From NCBI RefSeq assembly GCF_004377485.1, contig NZ_SNTY01000025.1:62001-126000 (forward strand): DNA of 64,000 bases, given 5' to 3'. A program made the translations under genes and the position numbers. Positions within the stretch are counted from its first letter, which is position 1, and each line of letters opens with the position of its first letter. The DNA comes from Alkanindiges illinoisensis. GTDB lineage: Bacteria; Pseudomonadota; Gammaproteobacteria; Pseudomonadales; Moraxellaceae. Below the pieces are notes generated by a model, which saw nothing but the letters and a program-made list of their open reading frames with translations, searched no databases and had not been told where the DNA came from. Of this stretch, positions 9,892 through 18,732 are shown one piece after another.

Positions 9892-10148
9892 AATAATCTC
9901 TCAAACCTCTAAGGAAACCTATTTAGATTTATGCATTTGATAATAAATGTATTTTTTATTGAGCAAAGGCTTTCTCTATCTTTGTAACCCGCGTAGATGG
10001 ATTTAGCATTGACTTTGTTTGTTGTACATATATGTTATTGAGCTGTCATAGGAAGTTGGAATAAAGTGTAACCTAACATTTTACATATGCCTTATAAGGG
10101 TTACGCTATTGCTAAGACCCTCTATACCCAACTTGTGCACCTTACGCC

Positions 10149-10796
10149 TTACAACTTCGGCTCATCCACATTTAGCGTACTAATCGCCAGTACGGCCTGT
10201 GTCCGGTTTTGCACGCCCAGTTTGCGGAAGATTGCCGTCACATGCGCTTTAATGGTGGCTTCCGATACATCCAGCATATAAGCAATTTGCTTGTTCAGCA
10301 GGCCTTCTGCCACCATCATTAACACACGGAACTGTTGCGGCGTTAGGGTTTTAATGCGCTCGGCAAAATCGGCCTCATCACGGGCACGCGGGTCATGGCT
10401 GCTCATGGGCAAATTGGGCGGCGCCCAGGTATCGCCTGCCAGCACGGCATGTAGCGCTTCACCAATATGCTGCGGTGGCGCTGACTTGGGAATATAGGCC
10501 ACCGCACCATGCGCCAATGCCCGCTGAATGACGGCTACTTCTTCATGCGCTGACACCACCACAATGGGAATGGCCGGGTATTGCGCCCGCACGTGCACCA
10601 GCGCGGAAAAGCCCGACGCTCCGGGCAAGTGTAAATCCAGCAGCACCAGATCGGGTTCCGGGGCTTGCTCCAGCCGGGTATAAAACTCGCTGACTGAGGC
10701 AGTTTCATGAATTTGTGCTTGCGGCAAGCTGTAGCGCACCGCATGAATCAGGGCATGACGAAACAGCGGATGGTCATCAACAATGAGGATATTCAT
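10149..10796 (-). CDS. crbR: CrbR-type LuxR-family response regulator
   Basis: A 215-residue NarL/LuxR-type response regulator. The receiver begins MNILIVDDHPLFRHAL and has its phosphoacceptor Asp at about residue 54 (LVLLDLHLPGASG). The C-terminal HTH reads LTPQQFRVLMMVAEGLLNKQIAYMLDVSEATIKAHVTAIFRKL. The start is set at MNILIVDD because the seven upstream residues of the longer frame precede the conserved beta strand. It lies between crbS and acs, matching the CrbS/CrbR pair that switches on acetyl-CoA synthetase in Vibrio and Pseudomonas. It should be the phosphorylation target of CrbS. Confidence 0.9.
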   Translation of the reverse strand: MNILIVDDHPLFRHALIHAVRYSLPQAQIHETASVSEFYTRLEQAPEPDLVLLDLHLPGASGFSALVHVRAQYPAIPIVVVSAHEEVAVIQRALAHGAVAYIPKSAPPQHIGEALHAVLAGDTWAPPNLPMSSHDPRARDEADFAERIKTLTPQQFRVLMMVAEGLLNKQIAYMLDVSEATIKAHVTAIFRKLGVQNRTQAVLAISTLNVDEPKL

Positions 10797-10886
10797 AGAG
10801 TTCTCAACACCTAACATCCTTATTTCAGTTTAAACACTATGTGGTTTATTCTTACTTAAATCCAGCTTTTATCTTAAAACGTCATC

Positions 10887-10924
10887 TGCGCTATAAAGTA
10901 AGAATTGCGTTACTTCATAGCGCA
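10887..10924. repeat. Strong hairpin between crbR and acs
   Basis: TGCGCTAT pairs with ATAGCGCA and, after a 2-base internal bulge, AGTAA pairs with TTACT around an 8-base loop. It is about 90-130 bp upstream of the crbR start. No T-run follows on either strand, so it may be an operator, a leader structure or a repeat remnant rather than a terminator. Confidence 0.55.
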
Positions 10925-10985
10925 ACAATTGTTGTTTAACGCGCTATCCAAGCAGCAGGCGATTATTAAAAAGTCTTGGATTAAC

Positions 10986-11371
10986 CTTGCACTTGGGCAG
11001 ATGAGAACCATCATTTTGCAAGACATTGTCCTGCAAAACGAAGTGGCTCTGCTTTATCCTCTTAAAAAAATCGCACTTGCGTCACAGTGTGACTCATCTC
11101 TTGTGCGCGGGCGAATGAGAAACATTGTTTCGCAAGATGTATGCCGCAAGGCGCAGCAGCTTCGCTTTATCCTCTTAGAAAAATCGCACTTGCGTCACAG
11201 TGTGACTCATCCCTTGCGCTCGGGCAGAGTGGTGCTCTACTTACCCTCGCTCAGGCATAGCCTTCGCCTTGCGACACTAAAACGATTATAAATCGTTTTT
11301 TAACGCTTTACTCAAGCTTAGCTCTCCCCTTGCGCTCGGGCAGAGCGGTGCTCTACTTATCCTCGCTCAGG
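10986..11371. repeat. Degenerate tandem repeat array, about 115-bp unit, 3.4 copies
   Basis: Units begin near 10986, 11101, 11214 and 11329. A 54-bp block at 11051-11104 recurs at 11164-11217 with two mismatches, and a 43-bp block at 11213-11255 recurs at 11329-11371 with two mismatches. Each of the two central units contains GTCACA-g-TGTGAC, a near-perfect palindrome. The last copy runs into the final codons of acs, including its stop, so the array abuts or was seeded by the acs 3' end. The 560-bp gap between crbR and acs holds this array, one hairpin (10887-10924) and one terminator-like hairpin. No credible gene is present. Confidence 0.8.
11279..11301 (-). terminator. Terminator-like hairpin downstream of acs
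   Basis: AAAACGATT and AATCGTTTT form a 9-bp stem around a 3-base loop. T-runs follow on both strands, so it can end acs transcription and could also block plus-strand read-through. It lies inside the repeat array, 56 bp past the acs stop. Confidence 0.6.
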
Positions 11372-13306
11372 ATAGACAGTAACAATCAAATGCTCGACGA
11401 CACTTGGGTCAGCCAGTGTCGAGGTATCGCCTAGTGTGTCCAGTTCATTGGCAGCAATTTTGCGCAGGATCCGGCGCATGATTTTACCAGAACGGGTTTT
11501 TGGCAATGCGGGTGCCCAGTGAATGGCATCCGGGGTGGCAATTGGCCCAATTTCACTGCGCACCCAGTCACGCAGTTCTTTGCGCAACTCTTCGGTTGGC
11601 TCGACATCGGCCTGCAAGGTCACATAGGCACAAATGCCCTGACCCTTGATCTCATGTGGCATGCCAACCACTGCTGATTCTGCTACAGATTGATGCGCTA
11701 CCAATGCGCTTTCTACCTCAGCCGTTCCCAAACGGTGACCGGACACGTTTAGCACATCATCCACGCGACCAGTGATCCAGTAGTAGCCATCCTTGTCACG
11801 CTTAGCCCCATCCCCAGTAAAGTACATGCCATTAAAGGTGGAAAAATAGGTATCAATAAAACGCTGATGGTCGCCGTACACGGTACGCATCTGGCCGGGC
11901 CATGAGTCAATTAATACCAGATTGCCCTCGCATTCGCCTTCCAGAATATTGCCTTCTCCATCCACAATGGCAGGCTGCACGCCATAAAATGGTTTGGTGG
12001 CAGAACCGGGCTTGAGTGGCGTTGCACCGGGAATTGGCGAAATCAGGATGCCACCGGTTTCAGTTTGCCACCACGTATCTACAATCGGGCAGCGGCCTTC
12101 ACCAACGACATTGTAATACCATGACCATGCTTCCGGGTTAATCGGCTCACCGACTGAACCCAGCAGGCGCAGGCTATGGCGGTCACTTTCACGCACATAA
12201 TGGTCACCTTCGCGCATCATGGAACGAATGGCGGTTGGTGCCGTGTATAAAATGGTGACATCATGCTTGTCAATGATCTGGCCAATGCGTGCCCAGGTTG
12301 GATATTGCGGCACGCCTTCAAACATCAGCGTGGTGGTGCCATTCGCCAGCGGGCCATATAGCAGGTAGCTATGGCCGGTAATCCAGCCTACATCGGCAGT
12401 GCACCAGTACACATCATTGTCACGAATATCAAACACTTCACGGAAAGTAGTGGCCGCATAGACCAGATAGCCGCCTGTGGTGTGCAATACACCCTTTGGC
12501 TTGCCGGTAGATCCTGAAGTATACAAAATAAATAGCGGCGCTTCGGCATCCATCGGCTCTGGCGGGCAGTGTTCATTCACTTCGGCAATCGCTTCGTGAT
12601 ACCAGATATCGCGACCCTGCTGCATATTGGTCGGGTGTTCGGTGTGATAGACGGTAATCACACTGGTGACGCCTTCTGTACCCGGCATTTGCAGTGCTGC
12701 ATCCACATTGGTTTTGAGCGGAATGGTCTTGCCCCCGCGAAGGCCTTCATTGGCAGTAATCACCACGCTGGACTGGCTGTCTTCAATCCGGCTGGCCAGT
12801 GAGTCTGGTGAAAATCCACCAAACACTACGCAGTGCACCGCGCCAATACGGGTACAGGCCAGCATGGCAATCGCCGCTTCGGGAATCATTGGCATATACA
12901 GGGTAACGCGATCGCCTTTTTTAACGCCCTGCTTTTTGAGGACATTGGCAAAACGGCAGACTTCCTGATGCAGTTCGCGAAATGAAATAATCTTGTGACG
13001 ATACGGATGATCACCTTCCCAGATAATGGCAGGCTTGTCCGGATGATTAGCCACATGCCGATCCAGACAGTTGGCAGACACGTTCAACTGGCCATCGCCA
13101 AACCATTCCACATGGAAATTATCCTTGTCAAAGGACACATCACGCACCTTGGTAAATGGCTTGATCCAGTCAATGGATTGCGCCTGTTCACGCCAGAATT
13201 GCGTATTGTCTGTTACCGACTGCTGGTACTTGGCCGCATAATCTTCGGCAGTGGTACGGGCGTTTTTTAAAAATTTGTCGGGAACAGGATAAACTTGTTG
13301 TGACAT
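11357..13306 (-). CDS. acs: Acetyl-CoA synthetase (AMP-forming)
   Basis: This enzyme activates acetate with ATP and CoA to acetyl-CoA through acetyl-AMP, the high-affinity scavenging route. The start is the ATG at 13304-13306 ([15 protein letters not shown]): AGGAAG lies 7 bases upstream, and the resulting 649 residues match the usual length of about 650, whereas the longer frame adds 86 unrelated residues. Motifs include the ATP loop [50 protein letters not shown] (interrupted here only for description) and the C-terminal [11 protein letters not shown], whose Lys is the regulatory acetylation site in this family. It completes the actP/crbS/crbR module. Confidence 0.96.
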   Translation of the reverse strand: MSQQVYPVPDKFLKNARTTAEDYAAKYQQSVTDNTQFWREQAQSIDWIKPFTKVRDVSFDKDNFHVEWFGDGQLNVSANCLDRHVANHPDKPAIIWEGDHPYRHKIISFRELHQEVCRFANVLKKQGVKKGDRVTLYMPMIPEAAIAMLACTRIGAVHCVVFGGFSPDSLASRIEDSQSSVVITANEGLRGGKTIPLKTNVDAALQMPGTEGVTSVITVYHTEHPTNMQQGRDIWYHEAIAEVNEHCPPEPMDAEAPLFILYTSGSTGKPKGVLHTTGGYLVYAATTFREVFDIRDNDVYWCTADVGWITGHSYLLYGPLANGTTTLMFEGVPQYPTWARIGQIIDKHDVTILYTAPTAIRSMMREGDHYVRESDRHSLRLLGSVGEPINPEAWSWYYNVVGEGRCPIVDTWWQTETGGILISPIPGATPLKPGSATKPFYGVQPAIVDGEGNILEGECEGNLVLIDSWPGQMRTVYGDHQRFIDTYFSTFNGMYFTGDGAKRDKDGYYWITGRVDDVLNVSGHRLGTAEVESALVAHQSVAESAVVGMPHEIKGQGICAYVTLQADVEPTEELRKELRDWVRSEIGPIATPDAIHWAPALPKTRSGKIMRRILRKIAANELDTLGDTSTLADPSVVEHLIVTVYPERG

Positions 13307-13443
13307 AATCACTTCCTTGCAAGATTCTCTTTTAATGGCATGTAACCGGGATGCCTTTTCCAATAGCCTCAGGAACTTCTGCATCCTGATGAGTATAAAA
13401 ATGATCACCCCGAGTATTGCAATCTGTTGAATGGCATGACAAT

Positions 13444-13459
13444 CATGCTTTGGTAGTAG
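13444..13459. promoter_or_regulatory. Candidate CrbR-type site upstream of acs
   Basis: About 140 bp upstream of acs, the minus strand reads CTACTACCAAAGCATG, sharing ACCAAAG with the yjcH-crbS palindrome (4650-4663). CCAAAG with a following TATTAG also occurs at 15419-15434 beside dcaP. The motif is short, so chance matches are possible. Confidence 0.3.
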
Positions 13460-13659
13460 TCGCGCTGTAATATACGCAAGCTTACCTACCGCGCACTGTT
13501 TTAAATAATCATTGGATAGCTTATTTCTATTGGCTTTAAAGTAGTGCAAAACTATTAGAGCCACCAGTGCTATTTGTAAAAATTTGCGTGAGATTTTCTG
13601 CCAATTTAGTTTTTTAATTTGAATTAACAGTGGCTTAAATACTCAGCATTTTGAGTGGC

Positions 13660-13687
13660 TTGTTTCTTGCTTAATTAGCTTTATAAG
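13660..13687 (+). promoter_or_regulatory. Sigma-70-like promoter of a candidate small RNA
   Basis: TTGTTT (13660-13665) and TATAAG (13682-13687) are separated by 16 bases. They point away from acs and toward a plus-strand terminator at 13721-13748. Confidence 0.45.
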
Positions 13688-13693
13688 AATGAC

Positions 13694-13748
13694 GGTTCTG
13701 TACAGCCATAATTTATGCCTTCGCCTCCAGAATTGGGGCGATTTTTTT
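13694..13748 (+). ncRNA. Candidate small RNA between acs and dcaP
   Basis: The only plus-strand signals in this gap are a promoter-like pair and, about 35 bases further, a stem (TCGCCTC/GGGGCGA with one G-U pair) followed by seven T (13742-13748). The predicted transcript is about 55 nt, with a CTGTACAG palindrome in its 5' half. Immediately beyond it is the opposing dcaP terminator, so two convergent terminators sit back to back, which suggests a real plus-strand transcript. There is no plausible reading frame. The rest of the 526-bp acs-dcaP gap shows only the acs upstream region. Confidence 0.4.
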
Positions 13749-13750
13749 AT

Positions 13751-13777
13751 AAAAAAAACCGTAACGCAAGGTTACGG
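13751..13777 (-). terminator. Rho-independent terminator of dcaP
   Basis: On the minus strand CCGTAAC/GTTACGG forms a 7-bp GC-rich stem with a 5-base loop, followed by eight T. It is 56 bp past the dcaP stop. Confidence 0.85.
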
Positions 13778-13832
13778 CCAAGGAGAACTTTTAAAATCGT
13801 TTTTTAGCGCTAGGCCTATTTTAGCGTTAGGC

Positions 13833-15278
13833 CTAAAAGTTATAGCGCGCCATTAGGTTGAGGTGTGATTGCTTGCCCTCATCACCATTAAACACTTCCC
13901 GGTTGCCATAGGTATATTCACCGCCCAGATCGATACTGGACACTGGTTTGTAAAACAGGTTAATGGAAGCCTGTTTTAGCTCACGATTGGCGCCCGGATT
14001 GGCAAGGGCAAACTGGCTGCTGTCCTTAAAGTCTACCCAGCTTAATGCCACCGTACTGCGCATTTTCGGGTTGAAGGCATGGGTCAGACCCAGTTGTGCA
14101 CTGTTGTATTCATCAAAATACAGGTCACCAGTAGCGGAATTCACGGAAAATCCAGTGCCTGTACCATAGTTAAAGCTGCCGTCACCTTTCACATGGAACA
14201 ACTGGCCACTGAGCTTATTGGCGGGATCAAGCTGATACCATGCCCCAATGGCTGCACCGTAGCCTGCTTTTTCGTCTTCAGTGTTTTGAACCTGGCCATT
14301 GACCGTACTGGTCGCTACACCGCGTTTTTCATGCAGCATGCCACGCAAGGCAAAAGCGCCCTTGCTGTCTGGTAGTTTGTGTTCCAGCCGGGCAGTAAGC
14401 GCTGGAAAACGGGAATCTGCACTGCTGTCTTCTTCACCCGCAATGGTTAGGGAGGTGGCTGTGCTTAGCGGATGGGTATAGCGAATCTGGGTTGCACGCC
14501 GGATGGAGCCACCTGTTACGCCATTAAAGTCTACCGTTTCAGCGGCATATTCCTGTCCGGCAAAAGGCGACCAGGTTTGGCCAAACAGCCAGTTGCCCTT
14601 TGTCAAATAAGCATGGCGAATCCGAAAGGTGGCTGACCCTGTACCGCCATTGCCCCAGAAGTCTCCTTCAATTTTACCGCCCACATCACCAATGGCAGTT
14701 GGGGTTTTAAAGTCCACGCCCACCCGGGTAACCGCGGCAGTAAAGGCCGTTTTGTTTTCAACCGGATCGCTGCTATCCAGTGGCTGGGTATGCAGATTAC
14801 TGAATTTGCCTGTTGGCTGGCCCTTAAAGTCATGCAGCATGTCGGCTCGGATAAAGCCATAAACCTTGGCGGCAGTTTTGCCATCCGGTAACACAGCCCA
14901 ACCTTCTGGATTGCGGCTCACCGGAACAGCAGGCATGGGCTGACCGGCCTTGGCACTTTGCGCGGGTGCAATACTGGCACTGGCGGGCTGTACAGCCGTT
15001 GCTTCCAGTGCAGGTTCGTTGCTGCTGGTTACAGGCCGTGCAGCAGGGCTAACGGATTGCCGGGTTTGCTGCTGTGCACTTAGTTGCTGCACGATTTGCT
15101 TGAGTGCATTAACTTCCTGTCGCAATGCTTCAATTTCAGTCTGGTTGCTTGTTGTGTCGGTGGTAGCTGCATGACTCGTGCTACAAAAGCTGGCAGCCAT
15201 AATCGCACACACTGCCATACTGAGCACTGTTGCGTGTGGTCTATTGCTGCTTGATACGTGGCCCATTAATCGTTTCAT
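13833..15278 (-). CDS. dcaP: DcaP-like outer-membrane porin
   Basis: A 481-residue outer-membrane protein. The start is the ATG preceded at 8 bases by AGGA; a GTG one codon earlier is the alternative. A long signal peptide ends near CSTSHA. It is followed by a short coiled coil (IEALRQEVNALKQIVQQLSAQQ), a linker rich in Ala, Pro, Ser and Gln, then GWAVLPDGKTAAKVYGFIRADMLHDF, the entry to a beta barrel ending in Phe (LMARYNF). This is the DcaP architecture: a trimeric channel with an N-terminal periplasmic helical bundle, linked in Acinetobacter to uptake of dicarboxylates and other anions. It has its own terminator. Confidence 0.88.
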   Translation of the reverse strand: MKRLMGHVSSSNRPHATVLSMAVCAIMAASFCSTSHAATTDTTSNQTEIEALRQEVNALKQIVQQLSAQQQTRQSVSPAARPVTSSNEPALEATAVQPASASIAPAQSAKAGQPMPAVPVSRNPEGWAVLPDGKTAAKVYGFIRADMLHDFKGQPTGKFSNLHTQPLDSSDPVENKTAFTAAVTRVGVDFKTPTAIGDVGGKIEGDFWGNGGTGSATFRIRHAYLTKGNWLFGQTWSPFAGQEYAAETVDFNGVTGGSIRRATQIRYTHPLSTATSLTIAGEEDSSADSRFPALTARLEHKLPDSKGAFALRGMLHEKRGVATSTVNGQVQNTEDEKAGYGAAIGAWYQLDPANKLSGQLFHVKGDGSFNYGTGTGFSVNSATGDLYFDEYNSAQLGLTHAFNPKMRSTVALSWVDFKDSSQFALANPGANRELKQASINLFYKPVSSIDLGGEYTYGNREVFNGDEGKQSHLNLMARYNF

Positions 15279-15534
15279 CACTCACATCCTATGCCTTGTT
15301 TTATCACCTTCGCCAACTACAATCCCACCCGAAGAATGAGGCCATCATTGGCTTTTTTTATGATTTACCCTGTGCGTTATGCTTTTTTAATATATAAGGT
15401 CTTATAATTATTACTATTCACCCAAAGTATTAGATGCACTATGAATTTAGCCATCGTTAAAATACTCAATGTCACACAACGCAACATGCCTGCACGGCAC
15501 AATAGGCCGTGTCAGCACATTCTGGAATTGCACT

Positions 15535-16554
15535 ATGGCAGAACAAACCATTCGTGAAGCAAGCGAAAATACCGCAGAGGCCATTAGTGATGCGACTCAG
15601 GCAACAGCCACACTGGTGCAAAATGCAGGTAAGGCAACCACGCACAAGGTGCTTGAAAAAGCCACCGAATATAAAGACGTGTACACCACTGTGCATGAGA
15701 TGGCACAGCATTTCTGGGAACGGGTGCCCTACCTGCTGATTGCACTCACGGTATTTCTCATTTTCTGGCTGATTTCCAAGGTTTTTAAATATTTTGTGGT
15801 TAAAACCTTAAGTGGCCGCGCCAAGCGCAAGCAAAATCTGGTGCTGGTTCTCAACCGGATTGGCAGCACCTTTATTGTGTTTATCGGCTTTATGATTGCG
15901 CTGGTGATTGCCATTCCCGGTTTTACTCCGGCGCAACTGATTAGCGCCCTGGGGATTGGTTCGGTGGCCATTGGTTTTGCCTTTAAGGATATTTTCCAGA
16001 ACATGCTGTCCGGCATTTTGATTTTGCTCAGCGAACCATTTCGTATTGGCGATGAAATTGTGACTGGCACCTTTACGGGCGTGGTGGAAGACATCCAGAT
16101 TCGCGCTACCTACATTCGCACGGGTGATGGCCGCCGTATTGTCATTCCCAATGCCAACCTGTTTACCAATCCGGTAACGGTGAATACGGCTTTTGTTAAA
16201 CGCCAGTGTACCTTTGATGTCGGCATTAGCTATCAGGCCAATATTCAGGATGCAAAAACCATTATTCTGGACGTGCTGGATCAGGTACGCACCATTCAAT
16301 CGCAGCCTACGCCTTCAGTTCAGGTTAAAACACTGGGTGATTTTTCCATTGTGCTGCATATTTCATGGTGGGTAGATGTCAAGGAAGTGGGGATTGGTGC
16401 TTCTATCGATGAAGTGCAAATTCTGGTGAAAGAAGCACTTACCACCAAGGGTATTAATATTCCCTATCCCATTCAGCAACTGGTGATGGATCAGACTACG
16501 GTGGTGCCGGGCAGTGAAAACAATGGCCTAACCCCGGCAAAAAGTGAGTTTTAA
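15535..16554 (+). CDS. MscS-family small-conductance mechanosensitive channel
   Basis: An inner-membrane channel that opens under osmotic downshock. The start is the ATG at 15535 (MAEQTIREAS); an upstream in-frame ATG at 15469 adds 22 atypical residues. After a charged helical N-terminus of about 65 residues come three hydrophobic segments. The last is the pore helix region (ALGIGSVAIGFAFKDIFQNMLSG), followed by the beta domain (FRIGDEIVTGTFTGVVEDIQIRATYIRTGDGRRIVIPN). At 339 residues it is slightly longer than E. coli MscS because of the N-terminal extension. It stands alone on the plus strand, facing rsmE. Confidence 0.9.
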   Translation: MAEQTIREASENTAEAISDATQATATLVQNAGKATTHKVLEKATEYKDVYTTVHEMAQHFWERVPYLLIALTVFLIFWLISKVFKYFVVKTLSGRAKRKQNLVLVLNRIGSTFIVFIGFMIALVIAIPGFTPAQLISALGIGSVAIGFAFKDIFQNMLSGILILLSEPFRIGDEIVTGTFTGVVEDIQIRATYIRTGDGRRIVIPNANLFTNPVTVNTAFVKRQCTFDVGISYQANIQDAKTIILDVLDQVRTIQSQPTPSVQVKTLGDFSIVLHISWWVDVKEVGIGASIDEVQILVKEALTTKGINIPYPIQQLVMDQTTVVPGSENNGLTPAKSEF

Positions 16555-16594
16555 CCATCGTGATTTAAGCAGCGCGCTAAGCCGAGTATTTAGC

Positions 16595-17302
16595 TTAGCC
16601 AAACAATCGGCCAATAATGCTGGATACGGCAGTTTCAGTGCGCAGGATTCGCGGGCCAAGGCTAGCGGGCTGGCAGCCATTGTGCTGCAATAAATCAATT
16701 TCAAATGGAATAAAGCCGCCTTCCGGGCCAATTACCAGCACGCAAGGCTGGTTTATGGCAACAGGCATGGGCTGGTCGGCATACGGATGTGCCACAAAGG
16801 CAGGCTGCTCTGCTATCAAACCCGGCAAGATGTCTTCCACAAAAGGCCGGAAACGCTTAAAGCATTGCACTTGCGGCCAGATCGTATCTCCCGCCTGTTC
16901 CAGACCCAATTCGATATAACTGTCCAGTTGCTGCAAAAATGGCGTTTGCCAGTAGCTTTTTTCCACCCGGTAGCTATGCATTAAAATAAGCTGTTCCACG
17001 CCCAGCGTGATTGCATCCATGATCAGCCGTCGCAGCACTTTTGGCCGTGGTAGCGCCACAATCAAGGTCAGGGGCAACTTCGGCGGTGGCGCCTGATCCA
17101 GCACGATCTGATTCAGCAGCAGTTGCTGGTCAGTGATGCTTTTAACCAGCGCCGTACCTTTTAAGCCATTCTTTTGGCCAATCTTGATGGTATCGCCGGT
17201 ATTTAATTTTAAATGCTCACGGATATGACCAAGCCGGCGTGCATCCGTAATACGGGCGCACTGATCTTGAATTTGGGCGGGATCAAGCAACAACAGGTTC
17301 AT
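16595..17302 (-). CDS. rsmE: 16S rRNA (uracil-1498-N3)-methyltransferase RsmE
   Basis: A SPOUT-class SAM-dependent methyltransferase of 235 residues that modifies U1498 of 16S rRNA. The N-terminal PUA-like part has the DARRLGHIREHLKLNTGD pattern. The C-terminal knot carries LVIGPEGGFIPFEI and LGPRILRTETAVSSIIGRL, both diagnostic of RsmE. It is a single gene on the minus strand with about 110 bp to the next upstream gene. Confidence 0.94.
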   Translation of the reverse strand: MNLLLLDPAQIQDQCARITDARRLGHIREHLKLNTGDTIKIGQKNGLKGTALVKSITDQQLLLNQIVLDQAPPPKLPLTLIVALPRPKVLRRLIMDAITLGVEQLILMHSYRVEKSYWQTPFLQQLDSYIELGLEQAGDTIWPQVQCFKRFRPFVEDILPGLIAEQPAFVAHPYADQPMPVAINQPCVLVIGPEGGFIPFEIDLLQHNGCQPASLGPRILRTETAVSSIIGRLFG

Positions 17303-17411
17303 GGTGAAAAGACAAAATTTGCCAGATAACTTAAAACCCGTCAGTGTAAGCCATTTAATCTGGCCGGGTCTCGTTAAATCATTGCCTTGTCAAATCATCT
17401 GTTCAAACTGT

Positions 17412-18488
17412 TTAGCGCTTTTTTAACAGGCCATCATCAATCATTTGCTGAAAATGCTGCTGCAAGGTTTCTTCAATCGGCCGGTAGTGAATCTGCAAGG
17501 TCTGGCGAGAGCGCGTATTGTCAAAGCGGATGGCATAGCCCACGTTCAGCTTAACAAAACGGCGGCTCACCCCGGCGGCAATTGGCCCCACCAGCCAGAC
17601 CAGTGCCTTAGGCAGCAGCGCTCTGGGCAAGGGGTATTTGGGGAAATATTTTTTCAGGATTTCAGCCATAGTCAGCAGACTGTACGTCCCTTCACTCACA
17701 ATATAGCGGCCTTCGGCTTCTGGTGTAAAACCAGCCTGAATATGCGCCCGCGCCACCTCACGCACATCAACCAGACCAAACTCCAGATCCGGCACGCCGG
17801 TTCGTTGTTTGCCACTGCCCAAGTCCTGCATGACTGCAATACTGGTGGACTGGGTTTGTTGGGTGAGCGCAGGCCCTAGCACCAGTGACGGGTTAATGGT
17901 CACCAGATCCCATTGTTTTGCATTTTTAGGTTGCTGGTTATGAATTTGCCAGGCCTTGCGCTCTGCCGCCACCTTGGAAAATGAATAGGGCTGATGGCTC
18001 ACGCTACTGGTATTGTTCCAGTCCTGTTCAGTAAAAATACCGTTTAGGGTTTCCTCAATTTCAACATTATCGCCAAACACGGAGGCCACCGAACTGGTGA
18101 GTACCACACGCTTGACTGTACACACCTCATTGCAACTGCGCAGCACATTTTCGGTACCCTGTACTGCAGGTTTAACCAGTGCTTCATTGGCGTCCTTAAA
18201 ACCCTTGATAATAAAAGGTGATGCGGTATGAATCACCAGCTCGCAGCCTTCAATGGCGGACTTAAAACTGCCCGGTTGCAACAAGTCCGCGGCAAATAGC
18301 TTTAAGGTGCCAGTTGTGCCTTCGGCAGCTTTTTTCAAATGCGCAACCGATTTTGCATTGTCTGGATTACGCACCGTGGCATGTACCGTCAGGCCATCTT
18401 CTAGCAGGTATTTGACAATCCAGCTGGCAATATAGCCGGACGCGCCGGTGACGCACACAGGTTTGCTTTTATCAATGATGGTGCTCAT
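17412..18488 (-). CDS. NAD(P)-dependent extended-SDR reductase/epimerase family protein
   Basis: A 358-residue extended short-chain dehydrogenase. The Rossmann motif TGASGYIASWIVKYLLEDG lies near residue 15, and the catalytic YSFSK (Tyr-x-x-x-Lys) near residue 170 follows a Ser/Thr-rich strand (VVLTSSVASVFG). The closest family type is the dihydroflavonol-4-reductase/cinnamoyl-CoA-reductase-like group, often annotated as aldehyde reductase in bacteria. The substrate cannot be told from sequence. It stands alone. The 244-bp gap to waaA shows nothing I can support. Confidence 0.82.
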   Translation of the reverse strand: MSTIIDKSKPVCVTGASGYIASWIVKYLLEDGLTVHATVRNPDNAKSVAHLKKAAEGTTGTLKLFAADLLQPGSFKSAIEGCELVIHTASPFIIKGFKDANEALVKPAVQGTENVLRSCNEVCTVKRVVLTSSVASVFGDNVEIEETLNGIFTEQDWNNTSSVSHQPYSFSKVAAERKAWQIHNQQPKNAKQWDLVTINPSLVLGPALTQQTQSTSIAVMQDLGSGKQRTGVPDLEFGLVDVREVARAHIQAGFTPEAEGRYIVSEGTYSLLTMAEILKKYFPKYPLPRALLPKALVWLVGPIAAGVSRRFVKLNVGYAIRFDNTRSRQTLQIHYRPIEETLQQHFQQMIDDGLLKKR

Positions 18489-18732
18489 GCTGGTCTTCCT
18501 TGTTATCAGTTAATTTATTAAGGCCCACACTATTTTAGCCGGATGCAGGATTGGGTTTAGCGTTGTCAGTCGGCTTGATTACAGAATCATCTATGAATCA
18601 GGCGGTCTTGAGTTTACGCATAATTTTATGGATTTTGCCAGAATGTTTTGTTGAAAACTGAAAATGAAGCTCATGGTTACCTGACAAAAAACTGGTCTTA
18701 GCGTTCTGTAAAACCTTAATATTTTTCTGAAT

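Noticed and set aside
10905-11291. A 128-codon plus-strand reading frame across the crbR-acs gap
   Set aside because: It is formed by the tandem repeats and a hairpin; the same peptide is repeated and there is no ribosome site or family resemblance.
10986-11371. Possible CRISPR array or phage attachment region
   Set aside because: Units are long and degenerate with no regular spacers; no cas, integrase or tRNA nearby.
13307-13564. An 86-residue N-terminal extension of acetyl-CoA synthetase
   Set aside because: A strong ribosome site precedes the internal ATG at 13306, which gives the normal family length; the extension shows no family similarity.
15338-15360. A weak plus-strand terminator-like stem with T-run near the dcaP promoter
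   Set aside because: The stem is only 6 bp with a G-U pair and no plus-strand gene or promoter lies upstream.
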